A stretch of DNA of 33,993 bases from Marinobacterium litorale DSM 23545 (lineage in GTDB: Bacteria; Pseudomonadota; Gammaproteobacteria; Pseudomonadales; Balneatricaceae): NCBI RefSeq assembly GCF_000428985.1, contig NZ_AUAZ01000038.1, forward strand, positions 1-33,993, read 5' to 3'. The notes under the pieces are model-generated. The model had not been told where the DNA came from and did no database searches. It was given only the letters and a program-made list of their open reading frames with translations. The number at the start of each line of letters is the position of its first letter. Position 1 is the first letter of the stretch. Shown one piece after another: positions 16,657-25,260 of this stretch. The translations under genes were made by a program, and so were the position numbers.

Positions 16657-18261
16657 TCAGTCAAGCACGCGTTCAACAAAGTCAGGTACGGATACCAGCA
16701 TGCTGCCGCGTCCTTCCACGGCATTGCCACCATCATCAACGGTGGCAACCACGTTCAGACGGCCCACATTGTTGGCTGACATCTTGCGCTCGGGATTCGG
16801 ACCCGCATCACCGGGAATAAACATACCGGCTGGGGTAATCTCACCCGCATAAAGATGATCCTTGTCGTGCTCGGCGATCTCGTCGGCCGGTTCAATCGAC
16901 CAGCTGGCAGGCATGTAACCCAGGCGCACATCATCTTCAGTACCCGGCTCACCATCGGCACCGGCGCTGTAACCGATAGCGCGGTAGGTGGCACGGATCT
17001 TCTCCATCTCGCCGCCATTACCGCCGATACGAGAGATGGCATTCACCGGTGTTACATCAACCCGGGCGACCTGCTCATAGACGTTCAGCGCCACATCGCT
17101 GTCAGCGGATCCCACCTTCACGGTATTCACACCTGTATCACCCGCGGCTGTTGCGGCCACAACGATACGGTCTTTGCTACGCGCAATGATCTTGTCGACG
17201 CTTACCCCATCACCCAGATCGATATCGCCATCCAGATTCTGGCCAACGATGACCAGTTCGGCGGATTCGCCCGCTTTCAGGTAGGTAGGCATAACGGCAA
17301 CGACCTGAGCATCGCCCGTGTCTTTAACCGCGCGAAGCTCACCACCGATCTCATCTTCGGCGGCCAGGAACATACGTCCATCCATCATCTGGCCGTTCTT
17401 ATCGGCGGCCATCACCTGACGCATTTTGACACTGTCGATGGTGATCGTGCCGCGCCACTCGTAACCGGTGAACACGGTGGCATTACCCTTGCCTTCGATC
17501 ACGGCGCCATCGGCATAGTTGCCTTCCAGCTCCAGGCTATAGCGGTCCTCGCCGGTTTTCGCCGCGGTCATCCAGGCGGAGAATTCGCCTTTGGCCGGGA
17601 TATAACCCAGCACGCGCCAACGACCCATCAGGCTCGCCTTATCAGCCTTTTTCCAATCATTCCATTCGGGCGTCACCAACGGGTACATCTCGGCCAACTT
17701 CACCGCTGTCTCGTCATGGGCCAGGTGATACCAGGGACGGTCACGAGAGCCGGCATGCAGCTCAATACCCGGGAATTGCGCCATGTGGAAGTCCACCAGG
17801 GTCTGCCACTCATCCTCGGTGCGGCGCTGCAATCCGATACGGGCTGCACTGTGGCAACGGGCACACATCTGCATAACGTTCTCGTCGATACCGACTTCCA
17901 CCCGGTTGGTATCCTGCTCCAGCAGATAACGGAAAGGCGCAGATTCTTCCGGTGCCAGTCCCTGATGGTCGGACAGATACTTGATTACCGTCCGCTTCTC
18001 TTCCGTACTGATTTCCAGGTCGCGCAGGTGCTGCATGCGGTTCAATGTCATCTGCCAGCCTTCCGGCGTCTTACGCAGATCACTGATTCGGGAAAAGCTG
18101 GGATTATCCGCATCACCCGATTCGGTATGACAGGCCAGGCACCTGTCACGGATTATCTCCTGTGCGTCCGCGGCCAGGGCCGGCAGACTGCCCAGTCCCG
18201 CCAGGGCCAGGATACTGGCTCCCAGCAGTGCACCCTTGGTTCTGTTGTTATTCAATGCCAT
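16657..18261 (-). CDS. qhpA: Quinohemoprotein amine dehydrogenase, alpha subunit (diheme cytochrome c)
   Basis: 534 residues with a Sec signal peptide ending near SLPALA/ADAQ. Two c-type heme motifs are present, C41-LA-C44-H45 and C133-AR-C136-H137, followed by beta-rich domains typical of the QHNDH alpha subunit. The hemes carry electrons from CTQ to a periplasmic acceptor such as cytochrome c or azurin. Start taken as the ATG at 18261; an adjacent upstream GTG is also in frame, and the AGGAG is unusually close to the start. It is the first gene of the operon and is divergent from a response regulator, with a tandem TGTAAC site 194 bases upstream. Confidence 0.93.
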   Translation of the reverse strand: MALNNNRTKGALLGASILALAGLGSLPALAADAQEIIRDRCLACHTESGDADNPSFSRISDLRKTPEGWQMTLNRMQHLRDLEISTEEKRTVIKYLSDHQGLAPEESAPFRYLLEQDTNRVEVGIDENVMQMCARCHSAARIGLQRRTEDEWQTLVDFHMAQFPGIELHAGSRDRPWYHLAHDETAVKLAEMYPLVTPEWNDWKKADKASLMGRWRVLGYIPAKGEFSAWMTAAKTGEDRYSLELEGNYADGAVIEGKGNATVFTGYEWRGTITIDSVKMRQVMAADKNGQMMDGRMFLAAEDEIGGELRAVKDTGDAQVVAVMPTYLKAGESAELVIVGQNLDGDIDLGDGVSVDKIIARSKDRIVVAATAAGDTGVNTVKVGSADSDVALNVYEQVARVDVTPVNAISRIGGNGGEMEKIRATYRAIGYSAGADGEPGTEDDVRLGYMPASWSIEPADEIAEHDKDHLYAGEITPAGMFIPGDAGPNPERKMSANNVGRLNVVATVDDGGNAVEGRGSMLVSVPDFVERVLD

Positions 18262-18454
18262 CACTCCTACCTAGTCAGGATGATTGTCGACGAACGAGCC
18301 TGCCGATGACTGTAGCCGATGAGGAAGGCGCCCTCGGCGGTGCTCCATGGGAAGCTATGAATAAGTCCATGGCCTCTCAGACTTCCCTTGCCTACTCAAA
18401 TTAAGATCGCTGTGTAAATAAAGTTCGCGACACATTTACCAAGTTGTCTTGTTA

Positions 18455-18470
18455 TGTAACAGCTTGTAAC
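18455..18470. promoter_or_regulatory. Tandem TGTAAC-N4-TGTAAC element upstream of qhpA
   Basis: TGTAAC-AGCT-TGTAAC is a direct repeat with 10-bp period in the intergenic region between qhpA and the OmpR-type regulator (18262-18594). It is the best candidate binding site for that regulator. The surrounding bases are AT-rich and hold no gene. Confidence 0.55.
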
Positions 18471-18594
18471 AGGCGATTCTATCTAATTGATAATTCTGAA
18501 TATTCATCGTTATCACAGGACTTGAGCCGCCTGGCTATTTAAAGATATGTTAGATTATTCTTGGCAGGACGCAGGGATCAGCAGGACGCCCCAG

Positions 18595-19362
18595 ATGGAA
18601 TCAGCCCACGATAGTGTTCGGTACCCTATGAATCAGACCCGCAACCCCGCCCGTATCCTCGTTGTTGAAGATGATTTCGCTTCCCGAGCACTGCTGGTCA
18701 GCCACTTCGAAAAGGAGGGCTATCTGGTGAGTGAAACCGATCAGGCCGATGACCTGTGCAATCGCGTACGCGAAGAGCAGATCGATCTGGTGCTTCTGGA
18801 TATCAATCTGCCCGGCCGCGATGGTCTGACGCTGACCCGGGAACTAAGGGCAAATTCGCTGGTGGGTATTATTCTGGTAACCAGCAAGGATGATGAGATC
18901 GACCGGATCGTCGGCCTGGAGCTGGGAGCCGATGACTATGTCACCAAACCGTTCAATCCACGCGAACTGTTGGTCAGAGCCAAAAATCTGCTCTGGCGTA
19001 TCGGGTCCGGCAGTCACTCGCCAGCTCAGACCGAAGCCCCCCAAACGCCCGCCTGGTCGTTCGAGAATTGGCTGCTTGATCCCCAGAAGCGTCAACTGAT
19101 CGGCCCGGATGGCCACGCCGAGCGTCTGCCCGAAGGGGAGTTCAAACTGTTACGGGCGCTGGTCACCCGACCCGGTCAGGTGCTCTCCCGCGATCAGTTA
19201 ATGGATGCGATCCATGATCGGGAGTGGACCCCGAATGACCGTTCCGTCGATGTGCTGATCGGACGCCTGCGGCGCAAGCTCGGTGACAATCCGTCCAATC
19301 CCCAGTTGATCCTCACCGCCCATGGCGCAGGCTACATGTTCGCCGGCTATGTAAACCGATAA
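18595..19362 (+). CDS. OmpR-family response regulator (TorR/ArcA-like), orphan
   Basis: About 255 residues. The receiver domain has acidic residues in VVEDD (D26, D27), phospho-acceptor D69 in LVLLDINLPG and the lysine of VTKPFNP. The C-terminal winged helix covers roughly the last 100 residues (LPEGEFKLLRALVTRPGQVL, then SVDVLIGRLRRKLGD). By eye it is closest to TorR, for example VGIILVT and DRIVGLE. No histidine kinase is in the window, so its sensor is elsewhere. Start at 18595 has AGGA eight bases upstream; starts at 18628 or 18547 are possible. Divergence from qhpA and nearby tandem repeats suggest it controls the qhp operon, replacing the AraC-type QhpR of Paracoccus. Confidence 0.85.
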   Translation: MESAHDSVRYPMNQTRNPARILVVEDDFASRALLVSHFEKEGYLVSETDQADDLCNRVREEQIDLVLLDINLPGRDGLTLTRELRANSLVGIILVTSKDDEIDRIVGLELGADDYVTKPFNPRELLVRAKNLLWRIGSGSHSPAQTEAPQTPAWSFENWLLDPQKRQLIGPDGHAERLPEGEFKLLRALVTRPGQVLSRDQLMDAIHDREWTPNDRSVDVLIGRLRRKLGDNPSNPQLILTAHGAGYMFAGYVNR

Positions 19363-19398
19363 CGGCATCCATCGCCGGATTCACACTCAAAACCGTTG

Positions 19399-20097
19399 TC
19401 AGACCGCCAGATACTGCTTGACCAGCTCATCACTGAGGTTCGCCATGCTGTCGGCGGCCATGATCCGCCCCCGGTCCAGAATGGCAAAACGGTCAGCGTA
19501 TTTGCGGGCAAAGGGCAGCTTCTGCTCCACCAGGATCACGGTCAGCCCATCCTCTTTCATCAGACGACGGATCACCTCACCGATCTGAGCCACGATGTTG
19601 GGCTGAATCCCCTCCCCCGGTTCATCCAGAATCAGCAGACGCGGCTCAATCACCAGTGCCCGCCCAATGGCCAACTGCTGTTGCTGACCGCCGGAGAGGT
19701 CACCGCCACGGCGATTCTTCATCTCTTTGAGGACGGGAAAGAGCTCGTAGATGCGCTCGGGAATTGTTTTCAGGCCATCCTTGCGCACCGCCAGACCGGT
19801 ACGCAGGTTTTCCTCCACCGTCAGCATGGGGAAGATCTGACGGCCCTGGGGTACATAGCCGATGCCCAGTCTTGAGCGCTCCTCGATGCTGCGCTTGGTC
19901 AGTTCCACATCGCCTTCCAGCATGATAGAACCGCTCTTGACCGACTCCTCTCCCATGATCGTCTTCATCAGCGTGGTCTTGCCCACACCATTACGCCCCA
20001 TCACACACAGACATTCGCCTTTGGGAATCTGTAGATCCAGATCCCAGAGGGTGTGGCTCTCACCGTAGAACTGGTTGAGCTGTTCGATCTTGAGCAT
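19399..20097 (-). CDS. urtE: Urea ABC transporter, ATP-binding protein UrtE
   Basis: 232 residues, a LivF-type ATPase: Walker A GRNGVGKTT, signature LSGGQQQQL and Walker B LLILDEPGEG. The EPGEGIQPNIV segment after Walker B is typical of UrtE. With UrtD it powers uptake through UrtBC. Its start overlaps the urtD stop by one base. It is the last gene of the operon and converges with the response regulator across 36 bases. Confidence 0.92.
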   Translation of the reverse strand: MLKIEQLNQFYGESHTLWDLDLQIPKGECLCVMGRNGVGKTTLMKTIMGEESVKSGSIMLEGDVELTKRSIEERSRLGIGYVPQGRQIFPMLTVEENLRTGLAVRKDGLKTIPERIYELFPVLKEMKNRRGGDLSGGQQQQLAIGRALVIEPRLLILDEPGEGIQPNIVAQIGEVIRRLMKEDGLTVILVEQKLPFARKYADRFAILDRGRIMAADSMANLSDELVKQYLAV

Positions 20098-20921
20098 CAG
20101 TCATCCTCCCCCAGATACACCTTCACTACATCCGGATCAGCGGAGACCTGATCCATGCTTCCTTCGGCCAGAACACTGCCCTGATGCAACACAGTCACCT
20201 TGCGGGCAATGGAGCGCACAAAACCCATATCATGTTCCACCACCACCACGGACTGTTTGCCGGCAAGCCCCGTGAGCAGCTCGGCGGTACGTTCCATCTC
20301 CTGCTCGGTCATCCCGGCTACCGGCTCATCCACCAGCAGCAAGCGCGGTTTCTGCATCAGCAACATACCGATCTCCAGCCACTGCTTCTGGCCGTGGGAC
20401 AGAATCCCGGCCAGGCGTTCACGCAAATCCGACAGACCGATGATATCCAGCACCTCGTCGATACGGTCCTGATGTTCGCCGGTCAGCGCCGCAGTCAAGG
20501 TCGGGAATACCCGCTTGTCGGCGGCCATGGAAAGTTCCAGGTTCTCAAACACCGTCAGTGCCTCAAACACCGTGGGTTTCTGGAACTTGCGGCCGATTCC
20601 CAGCGTGGCGATCTCCGGTTCATTCATGTTGAGAAGGTTATGGCGGCTACCGAACCAGACCGACCCGGTATCCGGACGTGTCTTGCCGGTGATGATATCC
20701 ATCATCGTGGTTTTCCCCGCCCCGTTGGGACCGATGATGCAGCGCAGCTCGCCATCATCGATGGTCAGGTTCAGGTTGTTGATCGCCTTAAAGCCATCGA
20801 AGCTAACCGTCACATCCTCCAGATAGAGAATCGGACCGTGGCGTACATCTACCGGAGACTGGGTAGGCGCCAGAAATTCGAACACCCGGTCACGACGGGT
20901 GAACTCCGTCATAATGCTCAT
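20097..20921 (-). CDS. urtD: Urea ABC transporter, ATP-binding protein UrtD
   Basis: 274 residues, a LivG-type ATPase: Walker A GPNGAGKTT, signature LSHGQKQWLE and Walker B LLLVDEPVAGM. An N-terminal extension of about 25 residues precedes the ATPase fold. Start at 20921 overlaps the urtC stop in an ATGA. SHGQKQWLEIGM is typical of UrtD and helps separate it from branched-chain amino-acid LivG. Confidence 0.92.
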   Translation of the reverse strand: MSIMTEFTRRDRVFEFLAPTQSPVDVRHGPILYLEDVTVSFDGFKAINNLNLTIDDGELRCIIGPNGAGKTTMMDIITGKTRPDTGSVWFGSRHNLLNMNEPEIATLGIGRKFQKPTVFEALTVFENLELSMAADKRVFPTLTAALTGEHQDRIDEVLDIIGLSDLRERLAGILSHGQKQWLEIGMLLMQKPRLLLVDEPVAGMTEQEMERTAELLTGLAGKQSVVVVEHDMGFVRSIARKVTVLHQGSVLAEGSMDQVSADPDVVKVYLGEDD

Positions 20922-22078
20922 ACGCCGGCCTCCTGTGCAGTACCCGCTACGCTTTTGTCAGTACTTGCTTTCTTCTGTGTTAACCCCGCCAACAGACCTG
21001 CGATCCCCTTGGGCAGGAACACGGTGACCAGGACGAACAGCGCCCCCAGAGCAAATAGCCAGGCGTCGGGCATGACGCCGGTAAACACGGTTTTGGCGTA
21101 GTTGACGATCAGGGCACCGATCACGGCACCGTAAAGCGTGGCGCGACCACCTAAAGCGACCCAGACCACCACCTCGATAGAGAACAGCGGCGAAAACTCG
21201 CTGGGGTTGATAATCCCCACCTGCGGCACATACAACGCACCGGCTACACCGGCCAACATGGCCGAGACCACGAAGACAAACAGCTGTATCCGTTCCACCC
21301 GGTAACCGATAAAGCGGGTACGCGCCTCGGCATCGCGACAAGCCACACTGACCCGTCCCAACTTGGAGCCAACAATGGCACGACAGATCAGGTAGCCGAT
21401 AGCCAGTGCAATCCCGGAGGCGACAAACAGCCCCAGACGTGCGCCATCGGTACGCAGATCAAAGCCGAGAATATCCATAAAGTCGGTCAGGCCGTTGTTG
21501 CCGCCAAAGCCCATCTCGTTGCGGAAGAACGCCAGCATCAGGGCAAAGGTGAGTGCCTGGGTGATAATCGACAGGTACACACCGGTCACCCGGGAGCGGA
21601 AAGCCAGATAGCCGAAAATAAAGGCCAGGATACCCGGTGCCAGCAGCACCATCAGGAAGGCGAACCAGGCCATATCGAAGCCATACCAGTACCAGGGCAG
21701 CTCCTGCCAGTTCAGGAACACCATAAAGTCGGGCAGCTCAGGATTACCGTAGACACCGCGATCACCGATCTGGCGCATCAGGTACATACCCATGGCGTAA
21801 CCACCCAGCGCAAAGAAGGCGCCGTGACCCAGGCTGAGGATCCCCAGGTAGCCCCAGACCAAGTCCACCGCCACCGCCAGCAGCGCGTAGCAGAGGTATT
21901 TACCCATCAATGTCACGGTATAGGTGCTGACATGCAGCGCGCTATCTTCCGGCATGGTCAGGTTAAGAAAGGTCACCAGCGCGACAGCGCCAAGCAACAC
22001 GGCCAGGAAGATCTGGGTAGAGCGTTCGGTAAATGGCCGTGTCAGCCAGGACTGTCCGTAATTGGTGGATTGCGTCAT
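20918..22078 (-). CDS. urtC: Urea ABC transporter, permease UrtC
   Basis: 386 residues, LivM-like inner-membrane permease with about ten hydrophobic segments, including LCYALLAVAVDLVWGYLGIL and the late VLVTVFLPKGIAGLL. The motif GHGAFFALGGYAMGMYLM is typical of UrtC. It follows urtB by three bases and overlaps urtD. Confidence 0.92.
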   Translation of the reverse strand: MTQSTNYGQSWLTRPFTERSTQIFLAVLLGAVALVTFLNLTMPEDSALHVSTYTVTLMGKYLCYALLAVAVDLVWGYLGILSLGHGAFFALGGYAMGMYLMRQIGDRGVYGNPELPDFMVFLNWQELPWYWYGFDMAWFAFLMVLLAPGILAFIFGYLAFRSRVTGVYLSIITQALTFALMLAFFRNEMGFGGNNGLTDFMDILGFDLRTDGARLGLFVASGIALAIGYLICRAIVGSKLGRVSVACRDAEARTRFIGYRVERIQLFVFVVSAMLAGVAGALYVPQVGIINPSEFSPLFSIEVVVWVALGGRATLYGAVIGALIVNYAKTVFTGVMPDAWLFALGALFVLVTVFLPKGIAGLLAGLTQKKASTDKSVAGTAQEAGV

Positions 22079-22081
22079 CGA

Positions 22082-23683
22082 TCAACCCTCCGCAGCACGG
22101 CCCTTCTGCGGGAAGAGTCCGCGCGGGCGTTTTTGAATGAACAGAATGATAAAGACCAGAACCAGGATCTTGGCGAGAACCGCACCGGCCCAGGGTTCGA
22201 GCAGCTGGTTAATGGTACCCAGTGACAGACCTGCTACCAGAGTGCCCCAGAGGTTACCCACACCGCCGAACACCACGACCATGAAGGAGTCGATGATGTA
22301 GTTCTGACCCAGGTTGGGACCCACGTTGGTGATCTGGGACAGAGCAACACCGGCCAGCCCGGCCACACCGGAACCCAGCGCGAAGGTCATGATATCCACG
22401 CGGGTCGCCTTGATACCCATGGAACGCGCCATCGCCCGGTTCTGCGTAACCGCACGAACCTCAAGGCCCAGACGGGTCTTGCGCATAATCAGCATCAGGC
22501 CTGCAAACACCACCAGTGCGAAACCGATGATATAGAGGCGGTTCAGCGTCAGGCTCAACGCCTCGTTGATCATGATTGAGCCGCTCATCCACTCCGGAGT
22601 CACCACGGTGCGGTTAAGCGGAGAAATGACGGTACGGACCAGCTGCTGCAGAATCAGGCTGATACCGAAGGTCGCCAGCAGGGTTTCCAGGGGGCGCCCT
22701 TTCAGGTGCTGGATCACGGTACGCTCGATCGCTACACCGGCCAAAGCCGCAACCATAAAGCCTGCCGGAATCGACAGTATCAGCGCCAGCCCCGGCTGAC
22801 CCGGTAGCAGCTGCTGCATGCCCCAGGTGGTGTAGGCGCCCAGCATGATCAGCTCACCATGGGCCATATTAATGACACCCATAACGCCAAAGGTTATCGC
22901 CAGACCGATGGCGGCCAGCACCAGCACAGAACCCAGTGAGATACCGAAATAGAGGGTCTTGGCGGCGTTGTTCAGTTTTAGTTTCTGCTCGATCTGGTCC
23001 AGCGCCGTCTGTGCGGCGGCAGCCAGCTCGGCATTATCACTGCGCGCTGCGTTGGTCAGCGCGGCGCGGGCATCGATGTTAAGGCTTCCGGACAGTTGTG
23101 CCACGGCATCGAGATCGCCAAGCGCATCCACCTTGTAGATTGCGATTGCTTCTGTGAGCGCCGCTTTTACATCACTGTTGGCTTCCGCCTCCATCAATGC
23201 AGTAATCCGCTCGATCAGCGTTTCATCCACACTGCCGCGCAGTTCACGGGCAGCGGTCAGCCGCTTTTCCGGATCCTGCACCGTCAGATCGATCACCGAA
23301 AGAATGCCATCCAGTTCCCGGCGCAGTGCATTGTTGACGCGGATGCTGTCCAGATCGCGCCGTGAGACTTCGCCGATCTCCTCACCACTGAGGGCATCGG
23401 CCACGGTCCAGTTACGGCCCCGGTTCTCCAGCACGATGACAAAATCACCGGTCTCTTCATTTTGCGCCAGCTTGCCATCGGCAAAGGCTTCCAGCCATTG
23501 TCGCGCCCGCTCATCGCCGCTGCTTGCTATATCGCTGATTACAGCTCCCTTTTTGGCGTTGGGGGCATCAGCCAACTGTTTAAGCAGAGATTTGGCCTGG
23601 GCGTCGTCAGCCTGCGCGGGCAGCGCCATCAGGGCTAACAGACAGGCAGTCAGAAGCAGTCTGAGCGACCGTATGATGCTCAT
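22082..23683 (-). CDS. urtB: Urea ABC transporter, permease UrtB (with long N-terminal periplasmic region)
   Basis: 533 residues. A signal peptide (LLLTACLLALMALPAQA) and about 200 helical, alanine-rich periplasmic residues precede a LivH-type permease with INMAHGELIMLGAY and GVINMAHGE-type signature segments. The long N-terminal extension is normal for UrtB and distinguishes it from LivH. It is separated from urtA by 105 bases with a strong stem-loop. Confidence 0.93.
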   Translation of the reverse strand: MSIIRSLRLLLTACLLALMALPAQADDAQAKSLLKQLADAPNAKKGAVISDIASSGDERARQWLEAFADGKLAQNEETGDFVIVLENRGRNWTVADALSGEEIGEVSRRDLDSIRVNNALRRELDGILSVIDLTVQDPEKRLTAARELRGSVDETLIERITALMEAEANSDVKAALTEAIAIYKVDALGDLDAVAQLSGSLNIDARAALTNAARSDNAELAAAAQTALDQIEQKLKLNNAAKTLYFGISLGSVLVLAAIGLAITFGVMGVINMAHGELIMLGAYTTWGMQQLLPGQPGLALILSIPAGFMVAALAGVAIERTVIQHLKGRPLETLLATFGISLILQQLVRTVISPLNRTVVTPEWMSGSIMINEALSLTLNRLYIIGFALVVFAGLMLIMRKTRLGLEVRAVTQNRAMARSMGIKATRVDIMTFALGSGVAGLAGVALSQITNVGPNLGQNYIIDSFMVVVFGGVGNLWGTLVAGLSLGTINQLLEPWAGAVLAKILVLVFIILFIQKRPRGLFPQKGRAAEG

Positions 23684-23743
23684 GGGTGCGTCCTATCTTT
23701 CGGTTAGTTTGGCTTTGGAGCTGTCCCTGACGGGACGGAAGGT

Positions 23744-23775
23744 ACAGGCACCGCGCTGGGCGGTGCCTGTTTTTT
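23744..23775. other. Stem-loop between urtA and urtB
   Basis: ACAGGCACCGC, a five-base loop and GCGGTGCCTGT form a perfect 11-bp stem. T-run on the plus strand only (TTTTT to 23775), so in the operon direction it lacks a U-tract. Such hairpins after a binding-protein gene commonly protect its message and reduce downstream expression, giving excess UrtA over the membrane parts. A smaller GTCC/GGAC hairpin lies next to it. Confidence 0.7.
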
Positions 23776-23788
23776 CAGCCGTTGCGGC

Positions 23789-25087
23789 TTAGTTGGTAGC
23801 GACTTTCTCGCCACCGCCACAGGTCTTCTCGACCACGTTGTAGTTACCGCAGAACAACGGCTTACGCCAGTCACTGATCAGGTCTTTGGAGCCCGGCAGG
23901 AAGTCGGACCAGGCATCACCGGCTACAGTAGACGGCGTTTCCCAAACCACGGAGAACTGACCGTTATCCTGAATCTCACCGATCAGCACCGGCTTGGTGA
24001 TGTGGTGGTTCGGCATCATGGTCGCGTAACCACCGGTCAGGTTGGGTACGGAAACACCGATGATGGAGTCTTTAACCGCATCCACATCGGTGGTGCCGGC
24101 CTTCTTAACCGCTTCCAGCCACATGTTGAAGCCGATGTAGTGTGCTTCCATCGGATCGTTGGTAACCGCGTTTTCATCACCCTTGTAGGCAACCCACTGG
24201 TCAATGAAATCGTAGTTGGCATCGGCATCCACGCTCATGAAGTAGTTCCAGGCGGCCAGGTGACCGACCAGCGGCGCGGTGTCGATACCGGACAGCTCCT
24301 GCTCACCCACGGAGAAGGCAACAACCGGGATGTCGGACGCAGAGATACCCTGGTTACCCAGCTCGCGGTAGAACGGCACGTTGGCATCACCGTTGATGGT
24401 GGAAACCACGGCGGTCTTCTTGCCCTGGCTACCGAACGACTTGATGTCGGAAACGATAGACTGCCAGTTGGAGTGACCAAACGGGGTGTAGTTGATCATG
24501 ATGTCTTCTTCGGCAACACCGTGATCTTTCAGGTAGGTTTCCAGGATCTTGTTGGTAGTACGCGGATAAACATAGTCGGTACCGGCCAGCACCCAGCGCT
24601 CAACACCGATCTCGTTCATCAGGTAATCGACAGCCGGAATCGCCTGCTGGTTTGGCGCAGCGCCAGTGTAGAAGACGTTTTCGGATGACTCTTCACCTTC
24701 GTACTGAACCGGGTAGAACAGCAGACCGTTCAGCTCCTCGACCACCGGCAGTACCGACTTACGCGATACAGAGGTCCAGTTACCGAAGATCACATCCACT
24801 TTTTCCTTGGCCAGCAGCTCGCGGGCTTTCTCGGCAAACAGCGGCCAGTTGGAAGCCGGATCGACAACAACCGGCTCCAGCTCGCGACCGAGCAGACCAC
24901 CGTTTTCGTTCTGCTTCTCGATCAGCATCAACATGGTGTCTTTCAGTGTGGACTCACTGATAGCCATGGTGCCGGAGAGAGAGTGCAGGATACCAACCTT
25001 GATCGGATCCGCTGCAAAGGCAGCCATGGAGAAACCGGTTGCACCAACGGTCAGCGCGACGCCTGCGGCCAGTGATTTGATCTTCAT
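23789..25087 (-). CDS. urtA: Urea-binding protein UrtA (ABC transporter substrate-binding protein)
   Basis: 432 residues, signal peptide (cleavage near AFA/ADPIK). The mature N-terminus IKVGILHSLSGTMAISE, followed by LFYPVQYEGEESS and VFYTGAAPNQQ, is diagnostic of UrtA-type urea/short-amide binding proteins. It binds substrate in the periplasm and delivers it to UrtBC. First gene of urtABCDE; upstream lies a perfect palindrome (25185-25204). No urease gene is in the window, so use of urea as nitrogen source must depend on genes elsewhere. Urea is the expected ligand by family; other small amides are possible. Confidence 0.94.
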   Translation of the reverse strand: MKIKSLAAGVALTVGATGFSMAAFAADPIKVGILHSLSGTMAISESTLKDTMLMLIEKQNENGGLLGRELEPVVVDPASNWPLFAEKARELLAKEKVDVIFGNWTSVSRKSVLPVVEELNGLLFYPVQYEGEESSENVFYTGAAPNQQAIPAVDYLMNEIGVERWVLAGTDYVYPRTTNKILETYLKDHGVAEEDIMINYTPFGHSNWQSIVSDIKSFGSQGKKTAVVSTINGDANVPFYRELGNQGISASDIPVVAFSVGEQELSGIDTAPLVGHLAAWNYFMSVDADANYDFIDQWVAYKGDENAVTNDPMEAHYIGFNMWLEAVKKAGTTDVDAVKDSIIGVSVPNLTGGYATMMPNHHITKPVLIGEIQDNGQFSVVWETPSTVAGDAWSDFLPGSKDLISDWRKPLFCGNYNVVEKTCGGGEKVATN

Positions 25088-25184
25088 TACTTACCCCCTT
25101 TGGGATTTTAAGAAAAGAAACTCAACACAAGAGCGATTATTCTTTTCCGGGGGCCGAAGGGGTATGCGCGCAATGACGCAGGCA

Positions 25185-25204
25185 ACTACGTCATTTGACG
25201 TAGT
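25185..25204. promoter_or_regulatory. 20-bp palindrome upstream of urtA
   Basis: ACTACGTCATTTGACGTAGT is a perfect inverted repeat (CTACGTCA-TT-TGACGTAG with one further pair). A further AATGACG half-site lies at 25172-25178. It is about 98 bases upstream of the urtA start and is a good operator candidate. It is unlike NtrC or sigma-54 sites, neither of which I could find here. Confidence 0.5.
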
Positions 25205-25260
25205 CGGCACCTGTAAAGCTGAAACGAAGGGAAAATGGGACCTACACTTTTTGGCACGGG

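Noticed and set aside
16855-18309. 484-residue plus-strand open frame opposite qhpA, with similar ones opposite ilvC (26838-28052) and the diiron gene (1530-2591)
   Set aside because: All lie opposite genes with clear motifs and show no family features of their own.
18547-18594. Upstream ATG of the response regulator as the real start
   Set aside because: It has a poor ribosome-binding site, whereas the ATG at 18595 has AGGA at good spacing.
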